Part shown: one piece after another, positions 39,050-46,976 of the stretch
How positions within the stretch are numbered: the stretch's first letter is position 1
How the letters are laid out: every line of letters begins with the position of its first letter
From: CAYULW01 sp964445815
GTDB taxonomy: Bacteria; Bacteroidota; Bacteroidia; Flavobacteriales_E; Vicingaceae
DNA length: 64,000 nucleotides
Direction of reading: 5' to 3'
Assembly (NCBI GenBank): GCA_964445815.1
Contig: CAYULW010000004.1
Location: 124,001 to 188,000 of the forward strand
Program-made: the position numbers and the translations under genes
Notes under the pieces: model-generated
What the model was told of the DNA's origin: nothing
The model's database searches: none
Seen by the model: only the letters and a program-made list of their open reading frames with translations

Positions 39050-40825
39050 TTAATTTATCAATACCTCTTCTTTTGAATATCTATATCGCTTATGTTTCTC
39101 CTTCCTTACAATTGCAATTAATATACTTAACATGCTAACTCTACCAATAAACATAATAGCAATGATGACAAATTTACTGGCATGACTTAATTGATCAGTT
39201 ATCCCAAGGCTTAAACCAACCGTGCTATATGCTGAAAAACATTCAAAAGCAATATGCAATAAGTCCTGCTCTCCATCAAATGATACAATTAAGAACACTC
39301 CCGCACCAATCACCACAAGAGAGAGTGAGATAATGGCAAATGCCCGCCTGATAGATATATCAGAAACCTCTCTTCTAAAAAGCTCAACGCGGTCTTTTCC
39401 TTGCGCTAAACTCCAGAAGTTCAGAGTAGCAATTGCAAAAGTATTGGTTTTAATACCGCCTCCTGTTGATCCGGGAGATGCTCCTATCCACATCAATAAA
39501 AAAATAAGCATAATGGTAGAAAACTTTAGGCTCGATAAGTCAACGGTACTGAATCCTGCTGTTCTTGGCGTTGTAGCTGTGAATAAGGCAGTGACCATCT
39601 TTCCCAATCCATTATGCTCTGTTAAACTATTGTCATATTCAAACACAAGGATAGTCATGCTACCGAGGAAAATCAGAGACAAGGTGGTTATTATTACAAT
39701 CCTCGAGTTAAGATTAAGTACCCAAGGTACAACAACAACCTCTTTTGAACCTCTTGTAATTCTTCTAATCAAGCGATCTTTAACTAGATAGCTTAGATAC
39801 CTTAATAAATTAAACACAATGGGAAAGCCAAGGCCTCCAATGATAAAGAGCCCAATAATAATCAGTTGAGTCGTGTAATCGAACCTTAAATTAATATCAT
39901 ATAAGCCTTCAGACAAAGTTGAAAAACCCGCGTTGCAGAATGCTGAAATCGAATGGAATACTGAGAAGAACATTTTATTAAAAAAACCACTAAAATGAGC
40001 ATCCTTTAGATTTGAGAAAATAAGCATTGCACCAACAATCTCAATACTAAGTGTAGTTAAAATGATCTTTTTTAAGGTTTTAAATACTTCACCAATTTTG
40101 TTTGAGGTGGTAAGGTCTGAAATGATGAGTTGATTCTTGTATGAAGTATCTCCTCTAAAGAAATAACTAAAGTAGCTTGCAAAGGTCATGATTCCCAGAC
40201 CACCAATTTGAATGAGGATAAGTATAATAAATTGACCGAACAGGGTAAAATAGGAACCCGTATCTACCACAATTAAACCTGTAACACAAACAGCACTGGT
40301 GGCTGTAAATAATGCATCTATGAAACTTAATTTCTCAAAGCTTGCATTTGGCAGACTCAAAGCTAAAGCTCCAAGTAGAATGATACCTAAAAAACTCAAG
40401 ATAAAAAGTTGAGCGGGGTTGAGATAGGTTCTGTTGTAATCTAATTTTAAGGATGATATTTCCCTTATGAATGCAAGAACGACAGCTGCATATATCCATG
40501 CGTTGTGATTGAAGAATTGAAGCAGTTTCGTATCTGATTGTTTAAACTGTCCCAAGATGACAAGCGTAAAGAACAAGATGCTAAGCAAGTCGAAAACAAT
40601 TACTTTTAGTTGAGGCCTTGTTTCTTTAATGATTGCTCGTACTATGGTTAATACAATGCCAAGAGAGATAGTAAACACATACAAGGAGTCAAGAGCATTT
40701 TGAAAAAGCTGCTTTTGATTGAACCCAAAGTCGTATATAATGGCTAGCAATGCTATTGTGCTTAACCAAAGTGGACTTTTCCTTAAAAACTCCTTTTTGA
40801 TTTTTGATGTCAGAAAGGTACCCAA
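39050..40825 (-). CDS. TrkH/KtrB family potassium transporter
   Basis: The 591 residues form a potassium translocation subunit. An extra N-terminal membrane region (about 1-130, four helices) precedes four M1-P-M2 repeats. Their selectivity loops are visible: TSAVCVTGLIVVD, SAFCNAGFSTLSEG, ATTPRTAGFSTVDL and FSAYSTVGLSLG, with the conserved glycine in each. GASPGSTGGGIKTNTF is the intramembrane loop motif. Starts are poor: the longest uses a TTG at 40825 after an in-frame stop, and no ATG is near. Operon with the RCK subunit, three bases downstream. Confidence 0.92.
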   Translation of the reverse strand: MGTFLTSKIKKEFLRKSPLWLSTIALLAIIYDFGFNQKQLFQNALDSLYVFTISLGIVLTIVRAIIKETRPQLKVIVFDLLSILFFTLVILGQFKQSDTKLLQFFNHNAWIYAAVVLAFIREISSLKLDYNRTYLNPAQLFILSFLGIILLGALALSLPNASFEKLSFIDALFTATSAVCVTGLIVVDTGSYFTLFGQFIILILIQIGGLGIMTFASYFSYFFRGDTSYKNQLIISDLTTSNKIGEVFKTLKKIILTTLSIEIVGAMLIFSNLKDAHFSGFFNKMFFSVFHSISAFCNAGFSTLSEGLYDINLRFDYTTQLIIIGLFIIGGLGFPIVFNLLRYLSYLVKDRLIRRITRGSKEVVVVPWVLNLNSRIVIITTLSLIFLGSMTILVFEYDNSLTEHNGLGKMVTALFTATTPRTAGFSTVDLSSLKFSTIMLIFLLMWIGASPGSTGGGIKTNTFAIATLNFWSLAQGKDRVELFRREVSDISIRRAFAIISLSLVVIGAGVFLIVSFDGEQDLLHIAFECFSAYSTVGLSLGITDQLSHASKFVIIAIMFIGRVSMLSILIAIVRKEKHKRYRYSKEEVLIN

Positions 40826-40889
40826 TGCAATAGATCAATTCTTGAAGCTACAAAAGTGAACATTCTTTGAATACCAAATGATTTGAAAT

Positions 40890-40919
40890 AAAAAAACCCC
40901 GCACTGCGAGGCTTTTTTA
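40890..40919 (-). terminator. Terminator of the yceI gene
   Basis: On the minus strand CCTCGC-AGT-GCGGGG forms a compact six-pair stem (one G-U) flanked by A and T runs, ending in a T tract. It lies 26 bases beyond the stop of the YceI gene and before the K+ transporter start. Confidence 0.88.
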
Positions 40920-40944
40920 TTTCAAATTATTTCAAGAACATCAG

Positions 40945-41532
40945 TTAAGATCTAGCTCCTATTTTGAACCTTATTGTAAAGTTGTCATAAATCATCCTAT
41001 CTCCGAGATCTTCAAAAAATTGTCCTGATCCATAACGGATATCAAATTTGGTTCTATCAATCTCTAATTCTCCAATAGCTACAATTTTTCCCTCTTCAGA
41101 TTTAATAGTAGCGGGAAACTCAACCTTTTGTGTTTTTCCTTTAATAGTTAGGTCTCCTATTATTGTATAGATATTTCCTTCTTGTTTCTCAACAGAAGTA
41201 ATTTTTAAATGCGCTTCAGGATGATTCTTAACACCAAAGAAATCATCTGACATCAAATGCCCTTTAAGCTTTTGGTTTGTTCCTTCGTCCTTAATATCAG
41301 TTACTAATATAGAATTCATATCAATGGTAATCTGACCCGAGACAATCATCTCATCTTCTATCATCAGCTCACCTGATTTAATACTTACTGAACCCATATG
41401 TTCTCCGGTAACTTTTTTCCCTATCCATTCTACGGAACTTACTTTTTGGTCTACTTTGAGTTTATCGCTATTTCCTGCTATAGCTAGTATTGAAAACAGA
41501 AAGCCTGCGATTATTAAGTTAATTTTTTTCAT
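40945..41532 (-). CDS. YceI family periplasmic lipocalin-like protein
   Basis: A 195-residue exported protein with a signal peptide (MKKINLIIAGFLFSILAIAG). YceI proteins are lipocalin-like barrels binding isoprenoid chains. Family features are SSVEWIGKKVTGEHMGSVSIKSGELMIEDEMIVSG, ITIDMNSILVTDI, DFFGVKNHPEAHLKITSVEK and YTIIGDLTIKGKTQKVEFP. It is a paralogue of the YceI protein encoded 83 bases upstream on the same strand, but has its own promoter with an 18-bp palindrome and its own terminator, so it is regulated separately. Confidence 0.93.
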   Translation of the reverse strand: MKKINLIIAGFLFSILAIAGNSDKLKVDQKVSSVEWIGKKVTGEHMGSVSIKSGELMIEDEMIVSGQITIDMNSILVTDIKDEGTNQKLKGHLMSDDFFGVKNHPEAHLKITSVEKQEGNIYTIIGDLTIKGKTQKVEFPATIKSEEGKIVAIGELEIDRTKFDIRYGSGQFFEDLGDRMIYDNFTIRFKIGARS

Positions 41533-41556
41533 GATGATCGTGTTTTATATTTACTG

Positions 41557-41591
41557 CAAATATATGTATATACATATAATGTAAAAACAAA
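41557..41591 (-). promoter_or_regulatory. yceI promoter overlapped by an 18-bp palindrome
   Basis: On the minus strand TATATTTG (41557-41564) is an exact TAnnTTTG -7 box and TTTG (41588-41591) a -33 box with 23 bases between. The perfect palindrome TATATGTATATACATATA (41561-41578) overlaps the -7 box and the spacer. That is where a repressor would block RNA polymerase. YceI genes in this phylum are sometimes controlled by MarR-type regulators, but no regulator gene lies nearby. Confidence 0.6.
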
Positions 41592-41614
41592 TAAAAGTTA
41601 AATTATAGTAAATA

Positions 41615-42190
41615 TTAACTCTTTTCAAATACAAGACTGAAATTGATATGAAAAATATCTTTTATCGCTTTGTCACCCAAGCTGCTAAAGAAACCTTCTC
41701 CATACTTAATATTGAAATCATGACGGTTTATTTTTAATGATCCATTAATGATTAGTTTCCCATCAGCATTTACCTGCTCAATTGGAAAACTAAATTCTTT
41801 TGTAATGTTTTTTATGGTGAGACTGCCTTTTAAGGTTGGTTTTTCAGAGTTATAGTTGATTTGTTCAGAGAGTTTAAATTGTGCTATTGGATATTCCGAA
41901 ACATTAAAAAAGGGTTTGCTATGAAAGATTTCCATGAGTTTTTCCTTTCCACTTTGAGATTCTATATCTGTAATTTCTATAGAAGTCATATCAATTGAAA
42001 TTGCAGCTTCATGGATTTGATTGTTTTCTATTTTAAGATCACAAGATTTAAATTGTATGATGCCTCGATGAGAACCTCCCACTTTATATCCAATCCATTC
42101 TATATTGCTTAATTTAGGATTGATTATGAATGATTGAGCAGAAATTGCAGTGCTCAATAAGAAAGTAATTAATAAAGTATAGTGTCTCAT
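41615..42190 (-). CDS. YceI family periplasmic protein, second copy
   Basis: A 191-residue YceI protein. I use the ATG at 42190 (MRHYTLLITFLLSTAISAQ), which gives a signal peptide and overlaps the upstream oxidoreductase stop as ATGA. The longer frame to 42271 adds a Cys-rich segment that is only the frame-shifted end of the neighbouring gene. The core LSNIEWIGYKVGGSHRGIIQFKSCDLKIENNQIHEAAISIDMTSIEI, FFNVSEYPIAQFKLSEQ, TLKGSLTIKNITKEFSFP and RHDFNIKYGEGFFSSLGDKAI parallels the first copy block by block. It is the last gene of the nuclease-smpB-oxidoreductase transcript. Confidence 0.9.
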   Translation of the reverse strand: MRHYTLLITFLLSTAISAQSFIINPKLSNIEWIGYKVGGSHRGIIQFKSCDLKIENNQIHEAAISIDMTSIEITDIESQSGKEKLMEIFHSKPFFNVSEYPIAQFKLSEQINYNSEKPTLKGSLTIKNITKEFSFPIEQVNADGKLIINGSLKINRHDFNIKYGEGFFSSLGDKAIKDIFHINFSLVFEKS

Positions 42191-43320
42191 GCGTTTATGA
42201 TTGTTTTTGCAGTTTTTTGTCCAATTGCAGAACCCATAGCAATTCCCATACCGCCTAACCTTACTGCACAAAGTACATTAGGGTTTAAAAATTTAACAAT
42301 GGGATATTTCTGTCTTCCAATTCCCATTATACCAGACCATTGGTGCTCTACTTTGAACTCTTTATTTGGGAGGATTTGAGATTTTAACAATTGAATAAGG
42401 TGATTTGTAATTTGAGAAGAATTGCCGAATTGATCAGTCGTTTCTTCTTCAATAGCCAAGTTTCTTCCTCCGCCTAAGAGTATTCTATTGCCTACATTTC
42501 TGAAATAGTAATACCCTCGGTCAAAATGATAGATGCCTTTGATTTTAAGGTTTGGAATTTCGGAACTGATAATGACCTGTGCTCTTGCCGGCTGCAGATC
42601 AAGTTCAGGAAACAAGTTAGTGCTAAAAGCATTGCTACAAACGATGCATTTGGAGAATTCAATCTTGCCGTATGAAGTATTTAAATCCTGTATGTTAATT
42701 GAATTGACCCCAATGCCGTAAAGTATCTTTATGTCATGGGCTATGGCTTTTTTGTATAGTGAGTCCATCATAAGACCCGTATCAATTTGACCTTCCAATT
42801 GACATGATATGAACTTGTTAAACCCCTTGAATTTTGAAAGTAGAGTAGATGTTTGCGGCTTTTTAAAGGCATCATTTTGTCCCGTTACTTCAAAAATTAT
42901 CTTGTTGAGATAGTCAAGTTGTTCAACACTTTCTTTGATGATTGACTCATCGGTTTCAGGAAATAATTCAAATGCCCCTAATTTTTGAAAGTTCATGCCT
43001 TTAGTGCCAATCAGCTCTTGCAACAATTGAAAACCTCTCCATCGAAGCTCAATGGTTTCTTTTACTGATTCTTCATTAGTACCTTTTATGTCGCTTAATA
43101 ATTCACTAGGACTGCCGAAGCATACAAAGCCTGCATTTTTTGTGCTTGCACCGGTAGGTAAGTATCCCTTCTCAATAATTACAACTTTTGCTTGAGGCTG
43201 ATATTTTTTGATGAAGATGGCTGTTGTAAGACCAACTATACCAGCACCTACAATGCAATAATCTATTCCTTCTAAATAATCTCGTTTTTCCCAGAAACTA
43301 AGTTGATCAAATGACAACAT
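42187..43320 (-). CDS. FAD-dependent oxidoreductase (DAO family)
   Basis: The 377 residues have the N-terminal dinucleotide-binding motif CIVGAGIVGLTTAIFIKKYQPQAKVVIIEKG (about 22-52) and the DAO signature GASTKNAGFVCFG, then a mixed substrate domain and a C-terminal FAD-closing segment (HQWSGIMGIGRQKYPIVKFLNPNVLCAVRLGGMGIAMGSAIGQKTAKTI). D-amino-acid oxidase-like enzymes oxidise amines or amino acids. The substrate is not predictable from sequence. It starts two bases after smpB and overlaps the YceI gene by four bases. Confidence 0.88.
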   Translation of the reverse strand: MLSFDQLSFWEKRDYLEGIDYCIVGAGIVGLTTAIFIKKYQPQAKVVIIEKGYLPTGASTKNAGFVCFGSPSELLSDIKGTNEESVKETIELRWRGFQLLQELIGTKGMNFQKLGAFELFPETDESIIKESVEQLDYLNKIIFEVTGQNDAFKKPQTSTLLSKFKGFNKFISCQLEGQIDTGLMMDSLYKKAIAHDIKILYGIGVNSINIQDLNTSYGKIEFSKCIVCSNAFSTNLFPELDLQPARAQVIISSEIPNLKIKGIYHFDRGYYYFRNVGNRILLGGGRNLAIEEETTDQFGNSSQITNHLIQLLKSQILPNKEFKVEHQWSGIMGIGRQKYPIVKFLNPNVLCAVRLGGMGIAMGSAIGQKTAKTIINA

Positions 43321-43322
43321 AC

Positions 43323-43784
43323 CTATCCTTTCAATGCTCTGTCTATTTGCCTTTTAGCATCTTTTGATTTTAACGTCTCACGTTTATCGTGCAATTTCTT
43401 TCCCTTAGCTAAGGCAATATTTAGTTTCGCTAATCCTTTAGCATTGATATAGAGCTTCGTGGGTACTATTGTAAGGCCGGCATCTTTCTTCTTTTTAATC
43501 AGTTTATCTAATTCCTTGCGATGCAGCAATAGCTTTCTTGTTCTTTTTGGATCATGATTGGTAAAACTGGCTTCTGAATAAGGACTAATGTCCATGTTCA
43601 GAATGTAAAGTTCATTTTTCTTAAATGCACAATAGGACTCCTGAATACTTGCTTTACCTTCTCTAATGGATTTTATTTCCGTACCAAGAAGTTGAATTCC
43701 AACCTCATATGTATCTATAAATTCATAATTAAAAGATGCCTTTTTATTTTTAATGGAAATGTCGTTTGAGAACTGTTTAGACAT
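43323..43784 (-). CDS. smpB: SsrA-binding protein SmpB
   Basis: A 153-residue tmRNA partner for rescue of stalled ribosomes. The family beginning is NDISIKNKKASFNYEFIDTYEVGIQLLGTEIKSIREGKASIQESYCAF, with the oligonucleotide-binding barrel and the basic C-terminal tail (RETLKSKDAKRQIDRALKG) that enters the mRNA channel. The tmRNA gene is not in this window. It is flanked closely by the nuclease gene (three bases) and the oxidoreductase (two bases). Confidence 0.96.
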   Translation of the reverse strand: MSKQFSNDISIKNKKASFNYEFIDTYEVGIQLLGTEIKSIREGKASIQESYCAFKKNELYILNMDISPYSEASFTNHDPKRTRKLLLHRKELDKLIKKKKDAGLTIVPTKLYINAKGLAKLNIALAKGKKLHDKRETLKSKDAKRQIDRALKG

Positions 43785-43787
43785 GGA

Positions 43788-45164
43788 TTAACTGTTGTAA
43801 AAATGAATGTTTTCAGGTTTTGTTTTGGAAAGATAAGCATGAATTAGAATAGACATATCTTGATCATCATAAGCAGGGGTGATTGTTGATTTTATTTGGT
43901 TAATGTCCTTGTAAGGGAAACCTAGACTAACTTTTCCAAAACCTTTGTATCTGCCTTTTTCTATTAAAACCACAGCCGCCTTTTTTTCTTCTGCTATTTC
44001 CTCTTTGATCAAAAAAGTAGAATCTACAGTTATGTCTTTCTTTATTGCATGCCTAACTCTTTTGTTGTAACTTTTTGGTGACTCCTTTTGCGAACATGCT
44101 CCGAGACATTCATATTCTTCAATGTAATTGCAAGGCCCACTACTTATTGGTTGAAGACCGGATAATCTTGGACATAATTGATGATCAAAAACAAGATTCC
44201 TCAGAAAAGAATAGATGTCATCATGACTTTTAAAAACAATTAATGGCCGATCGTATTTTCCACACCTGATGATACTAAATCGTTCATAACCATTTCGGTC
44301 TGTATAATTCAATAAGCCATAGTTTAAAGTGATGCGTTTCATTGAGCGGTTATAACGAGGCCAATGCTTTTTAATCTCTGTTGCTTCCATTAGGTCAAGC
44401 AATAATTCATTATTCACCGTTCTATAATCCAATGAATAAATGCTTTTTAAGAAATAATTCTTTGTTCCTGTATTGCTTGTGCCGGAGAGATGAGAATGCA
44501 CTCTTTTCTTAATGTTTTTTGCTTTTCCAATATAGATGATTTTCTTTTTTGCATCTTTGAAATAATAAAGTCCTTGTTTTTCCGGCAAGGCGAGAAAATC
44601 CCCTTTATTAAGATGAGGTGGCAATAAAGCTTCTAAAGATTGTGGGTTTAAAAATTGTTGGATAAGCTCAGAATTTTTTAGAAGCATTTTTTGAAAGAGG
44701 ATAGAAGTAGCTTCAGCATCTCCTAATGCTCGATGTCTATCTTTAATTTTAATATTTAGGCTATTACAGAGTTTACCGAGACTATAAGATGTTAAGCCTC
44801 TAAATAATTTGCGACTAAGACGTACGGTGCATAGCTTCTTTCTATTGAAGGTCATTCCGGCTCTTTGGAATTCAGCCTTTAAGAATCGGTAATCGAAGTT
44901 TACATTATGAGCAACAAATACATGATTTGTAAGAACATTGTTGAGTTGATCTGCAATTTCCGGAAATGTTGGTGCATTTTGTACCATTTTATCGTTTATA
45001 CCCGTAAGCTGCGTAATGGTCAAAGGAATGTTTTGCTGAGGATTAATCAATGAATGAAAAATGCATTGAATCTCAGATTCGTCAACTCTAAAAACAGCAA
45101 TTTCCGTAATCCGGTGCCTACTTGAACTTCCTCCGGTCGTTTCTATATCTACAATGGCGTACAC
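43788..45164 (-). CDS. DEDDh exonuclease fused to a GIY-YIG (UvrC/Cho-like) endonuclease domain
   Basis: The 458 residues combine two nucleases. Residues 1-170 are a DnaQ-type proofreading exonuclease: D6 and E8 (IVDIETTGG), the second Asp in FVAHNVNFDYRFLK, and H with D in DRHRALGDAEAT. After a linker, a GIY-YIG domain (about 195-285) has GLYYFKD ... IIYIGKAKNIKKRVHSHL and the metal-binding Glu in LLLDLMEATEIKKHWPRYN, as in the N-terminal half of UvrC. A Cys-rich patch (CNYIEEYECLGAC) follows. Such DnaQ-GIY-YIG fusions occur in Bacteroidota and actinobacteria and are thought to act in DNA repair. The GTG start at 45164 lies four bases after a -7 box. Confidence 0.88.
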   Translation of the reverse strand: MYAIVDIETTGGSSSRHRITEIAVFRVDESEIQCIFHSLINPQQNIPLTITQLTGINDKMVQNAPTFPEIADQLNNVLTNHVFVAHNVNFDYRFLKAEFQRAGMTFNRKKLCTVRLSRKLFRGLTSYSLGKLCNSLNIKIKDRHRALGDAEATSILFQKMLLKNSELIQQFLNPQSLEALLPPHLNKGDFLALPEKQGLYYFKDAKKKIIYIGKAKNIKKRVHSHLSGTSNTGTKNYFLKSIYSLDYRTVNNELLLDLMEATEIKKHWPRYNRSMKRITLNYGLLNYTDRNGYERFSIIRCGKYDRPLIVFKSHDDIYSFLRNLVFDHQLCPRLSGLQPISSGPCNYIEEYECLGACSQKESPKSYNKRVRHAIKKDITVDSTFLIKEEIAEEKKAAVVLIEKGRYKGFGKVSLGFPYKDINQIKSTITPAYDDQDMSILIHAYLSKTKPENIHFYNS

Positions 45165-45168
45165 TAAC

Positions 45169-45176
45169 CAAAGTTA
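45169..45176 (-). promoter_or_regulatory. -7 box four bases before the nuclease start
   Basis: On the minus strand TAACTTTG is followed by GTTA and then the GTG start of the nuclease gene at 45164. This implies a leaderless transcript beginning at or beside the start codon for the nuclease-smpB-oxidoreductase-yceI operon. Confidence 0.45.
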
Positions 45177-45188
45177 ATTTTTTCGCAT

Positions 45189-45214
45189 AAAAAAAGTCCC
45201 TCGAGGGGACTTTT
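45189..45214 (-). terminator. Terminator of pckA
   Basis: AAAAGTCCC (45192-45200) pairs with GGGACTTTT (45206-45214) around TCGAG. On the minus strand this stem is followed by a T run. It lies 20 bases after the pckA stop and just before the nuclease promoter. Confidence 0.88.
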
Positions 45215-45233
45215 CATGAAACACTTTTATTTC

Positions 45234-46847
45234 TTAAGCAGATACTGCAGTCTTTGGGGCTGCTTCCATAATCTCATCATTTGCAAACTCTTCAAATTGC
45301 TTAAAGTTATTGATAAATGCTTCTGCTAACTTATTGGCCTTTTGGTCATAGGCAGTTTTATCATCCCAAGTATTTTTAGGGTTTAGAATTTCATCGGGAA
45401 CATTTGGACATTCACCTGGCATTGCTAAACCAAAAATTTCATGATTGATGTAATTGACATGATCTAATTCTCCATTTAGTGCAGCGGTAATCATTGATCT
45501 GGTGTAGCTCAGTTTTAATCTCGAACCTACTCCATATTCTCCACCGGACCATCCGGTATTTATAAGCCAAACATTTACTTCATGCTTTTCCATCTTCTCT
45601 CCAAGCATTTCTGCATATTTTGTTGGGTGAAGTGGCATAAAAGGAGCACCAAAGCAAGCGGAAAAAGCAGTTTGAGGTTCAGTAATACCCGCTTCAGTTC
45701 CTGCAACTTTTGCAGTATATCCTGATATAAAATGATACATTGCCTGTCCTGGCGTTAACTTAGAGATAGGAGGTAAAACACCGTAAGCATCGCAAGTCAA
45801 GAAAAAGATATTTTTAGGATGTCCGGCAATAGAGCCTTCTTGTATATTATCAATATGGTAAATGGGGTAACTTACTCTTGTGTTTTCTGTTTTTTCGCCA
45901 TCAGTATAGTCAACCTCGGATGTACCTTCTTTGAAGTTAATGTTTTCCAATAAAGCTCCAAATTTGATGGCGTCATAAATTTGAGGTTCTTTATCTCTGC
46001 TTAGATCAATACACTTCGCGTAACATCCTCCCTCAAAATTAAATATTGAAGTATCGTCCCAACCATGTTCATCATCGCCGATTAATTTTCTGTTGGGATC
46101 TGAAGAAAGTGTAGTTTTTCCTGTGCCGGAAAGACCAAAGAATACTGCTGAGTCACCTTGATCACCAACATTTGCTGAGCAATGCATAGACAGCACACTC
46201 TTTTGATAGGGTAGAATAAAGTTTAAAGCTGAGAAAATACCTTTTTTGATTTCACCGGTATAACCTGTACCACCAATTAGTAGTATTTTTTTAGAGAAAT
46301 TCATTACGGCAAAATTGTGCTGTCTGGTGCCGTCTATTTCAGGATCAGCCTTAAAGCCGGGGGCACAAATAATATTCCACTCAGGGTCAAAGCTTTCAAT
46401 TTCATTAGGATTAGGCCTTAAGAACATATTATAAGCAAACATGCTGCTGTATGGAAATTCAGAGACCAATCGCAGATTTAATCGATATTCTTCTGATGAA
46501 CAGGCATAGGCATCTCGGACGTAGACCTCTTTACCTGATAAATATGCAGTTACTCGATTATATAAGGCATCGAACTTTTTTGCATCAAATTTGATGTTTA
46601 TGTTTCCCCACCATACCGAATCTCTTGTAATATCATCTTCAACAATAAAACGATCTTTAGGAGATCGACCTGTAAATTCGCCCGTATCTATAGCCAATGC
46701 ACCATTATCAGCAAGAACACCTTCTTCTCTTAGTATAGTATCTTCAACTAATTGTGATGGGGTTAAATTCCAATATGCCGCAGCTACGTTGCTAAGGCCT
46801 AATGTAGAAATAGAAGCATTTTTTGCTTTTCTTCCGTACTCGTTCAT
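45234..46847 (-). CDS. pckA: Phosphoenolpyruvate carboxykinase (ATP)
   Basis: Gluconeogenic enzyme converting oxaloacetate and ATP to phosphoenolpyruvate. The 537 residues contain GEFTGRSPKDRF, YTGEIKKG (196-203), the P loop GLSGTGKTTLSSD (238-250), the metal-binding GDDEHGW (257-263) and the C-terminal NTGWSGGEYGVGSRL. All catalytic residues are present, and the ATP-type P loop rules out the GTP enzyme. A TACTTTTG box lies 70 bases upstream. It is a single-gene unit ending in a strong terminator. Confidence 0.96.
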   Translation of the reverse strand: MNEYGRKAKNASISTLGLSNVAAAYWNLTPSQLVEDTILREEGVLADNGALAIDTGEFTGRSPKDRFIVEDDITRDSVWWGNINIKFDAKKFDALYNRVTAYLSGKEVYVRDAYACSSEEYRLNLRLVSEFPYSSMFAYNMFLRPNPNEIESFDPEWNIICAPGFKADPEIDGTRQHNFAVMNFSKKILLIGGTGYTGEIKKGIFSALNFILPYQKSVLSMHCSANVGDQGDSAVFFGLSGTGKTTLSSDPNRKLIGDDEHGWDDTSIFNFEGGCYAKCIDLSRDKEPQIYDAIKFGALLENINFKEGTSEVDYTDGEKTENTRVSYPIYHIDNIQEGSIAGHPKNIFFLTCDAYGVLPPISKLTPGQAMYHFISGYTAKVAGTEAGITEPQTAFSACFGAPFMPLHPTKYAEMLGEKMEKHEVNVWLINTGWSGGEYGVGSRLKLSYTRSMITAALNGELDHVNYINHEIFGLAMPGECPNVPDEILNPKNTWDDKTAYDQKANKLAEAFINNFKQFEEFANDEIMEAAPKTAVSA

Positions 46848-46916
46848 AAAATTTTTTTTGTGTGTAAAAACGAAAAATATTCAGATTAGACTTTCGTGTT
46901 TAAAGTTTTGATAACA

Positions 46917-46924
46917 CAAAAGTA
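46917..46924 (-). promoter_or_regulatory. Candidate -7 box of pckA
   Basis: On the minus strand TACTTTTG fits TAnnTTTG. Transcription would begin near 46910, giving a leader of about 63 bases that is AT-rich and without obvious structure. A -33 element is not clear. Confidence 0.4.
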
Positions 46925-46976
46925 ACGGTGTTTTTAAGAATAGGGTTGCTTTAAATATAGTTTTTTTTCACAGTTT

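Noticed and set aside
39222..39791. 189-residue plus-strand ORF over the potassium transporter gene
   Set aside because: Low-complexity antisense frame (Thr/Ile/Val-rich) with no start signal; the minus-strand frame has the four selectivity-loop motifs.
42191..42271. Cys-rich N-terminal extension of the second YceI protein
   Set aside because: It overlaps the 3' end of the FAD oxidoreductase gene in another frame; the ATG at 42190 yields a clean signal peptide.
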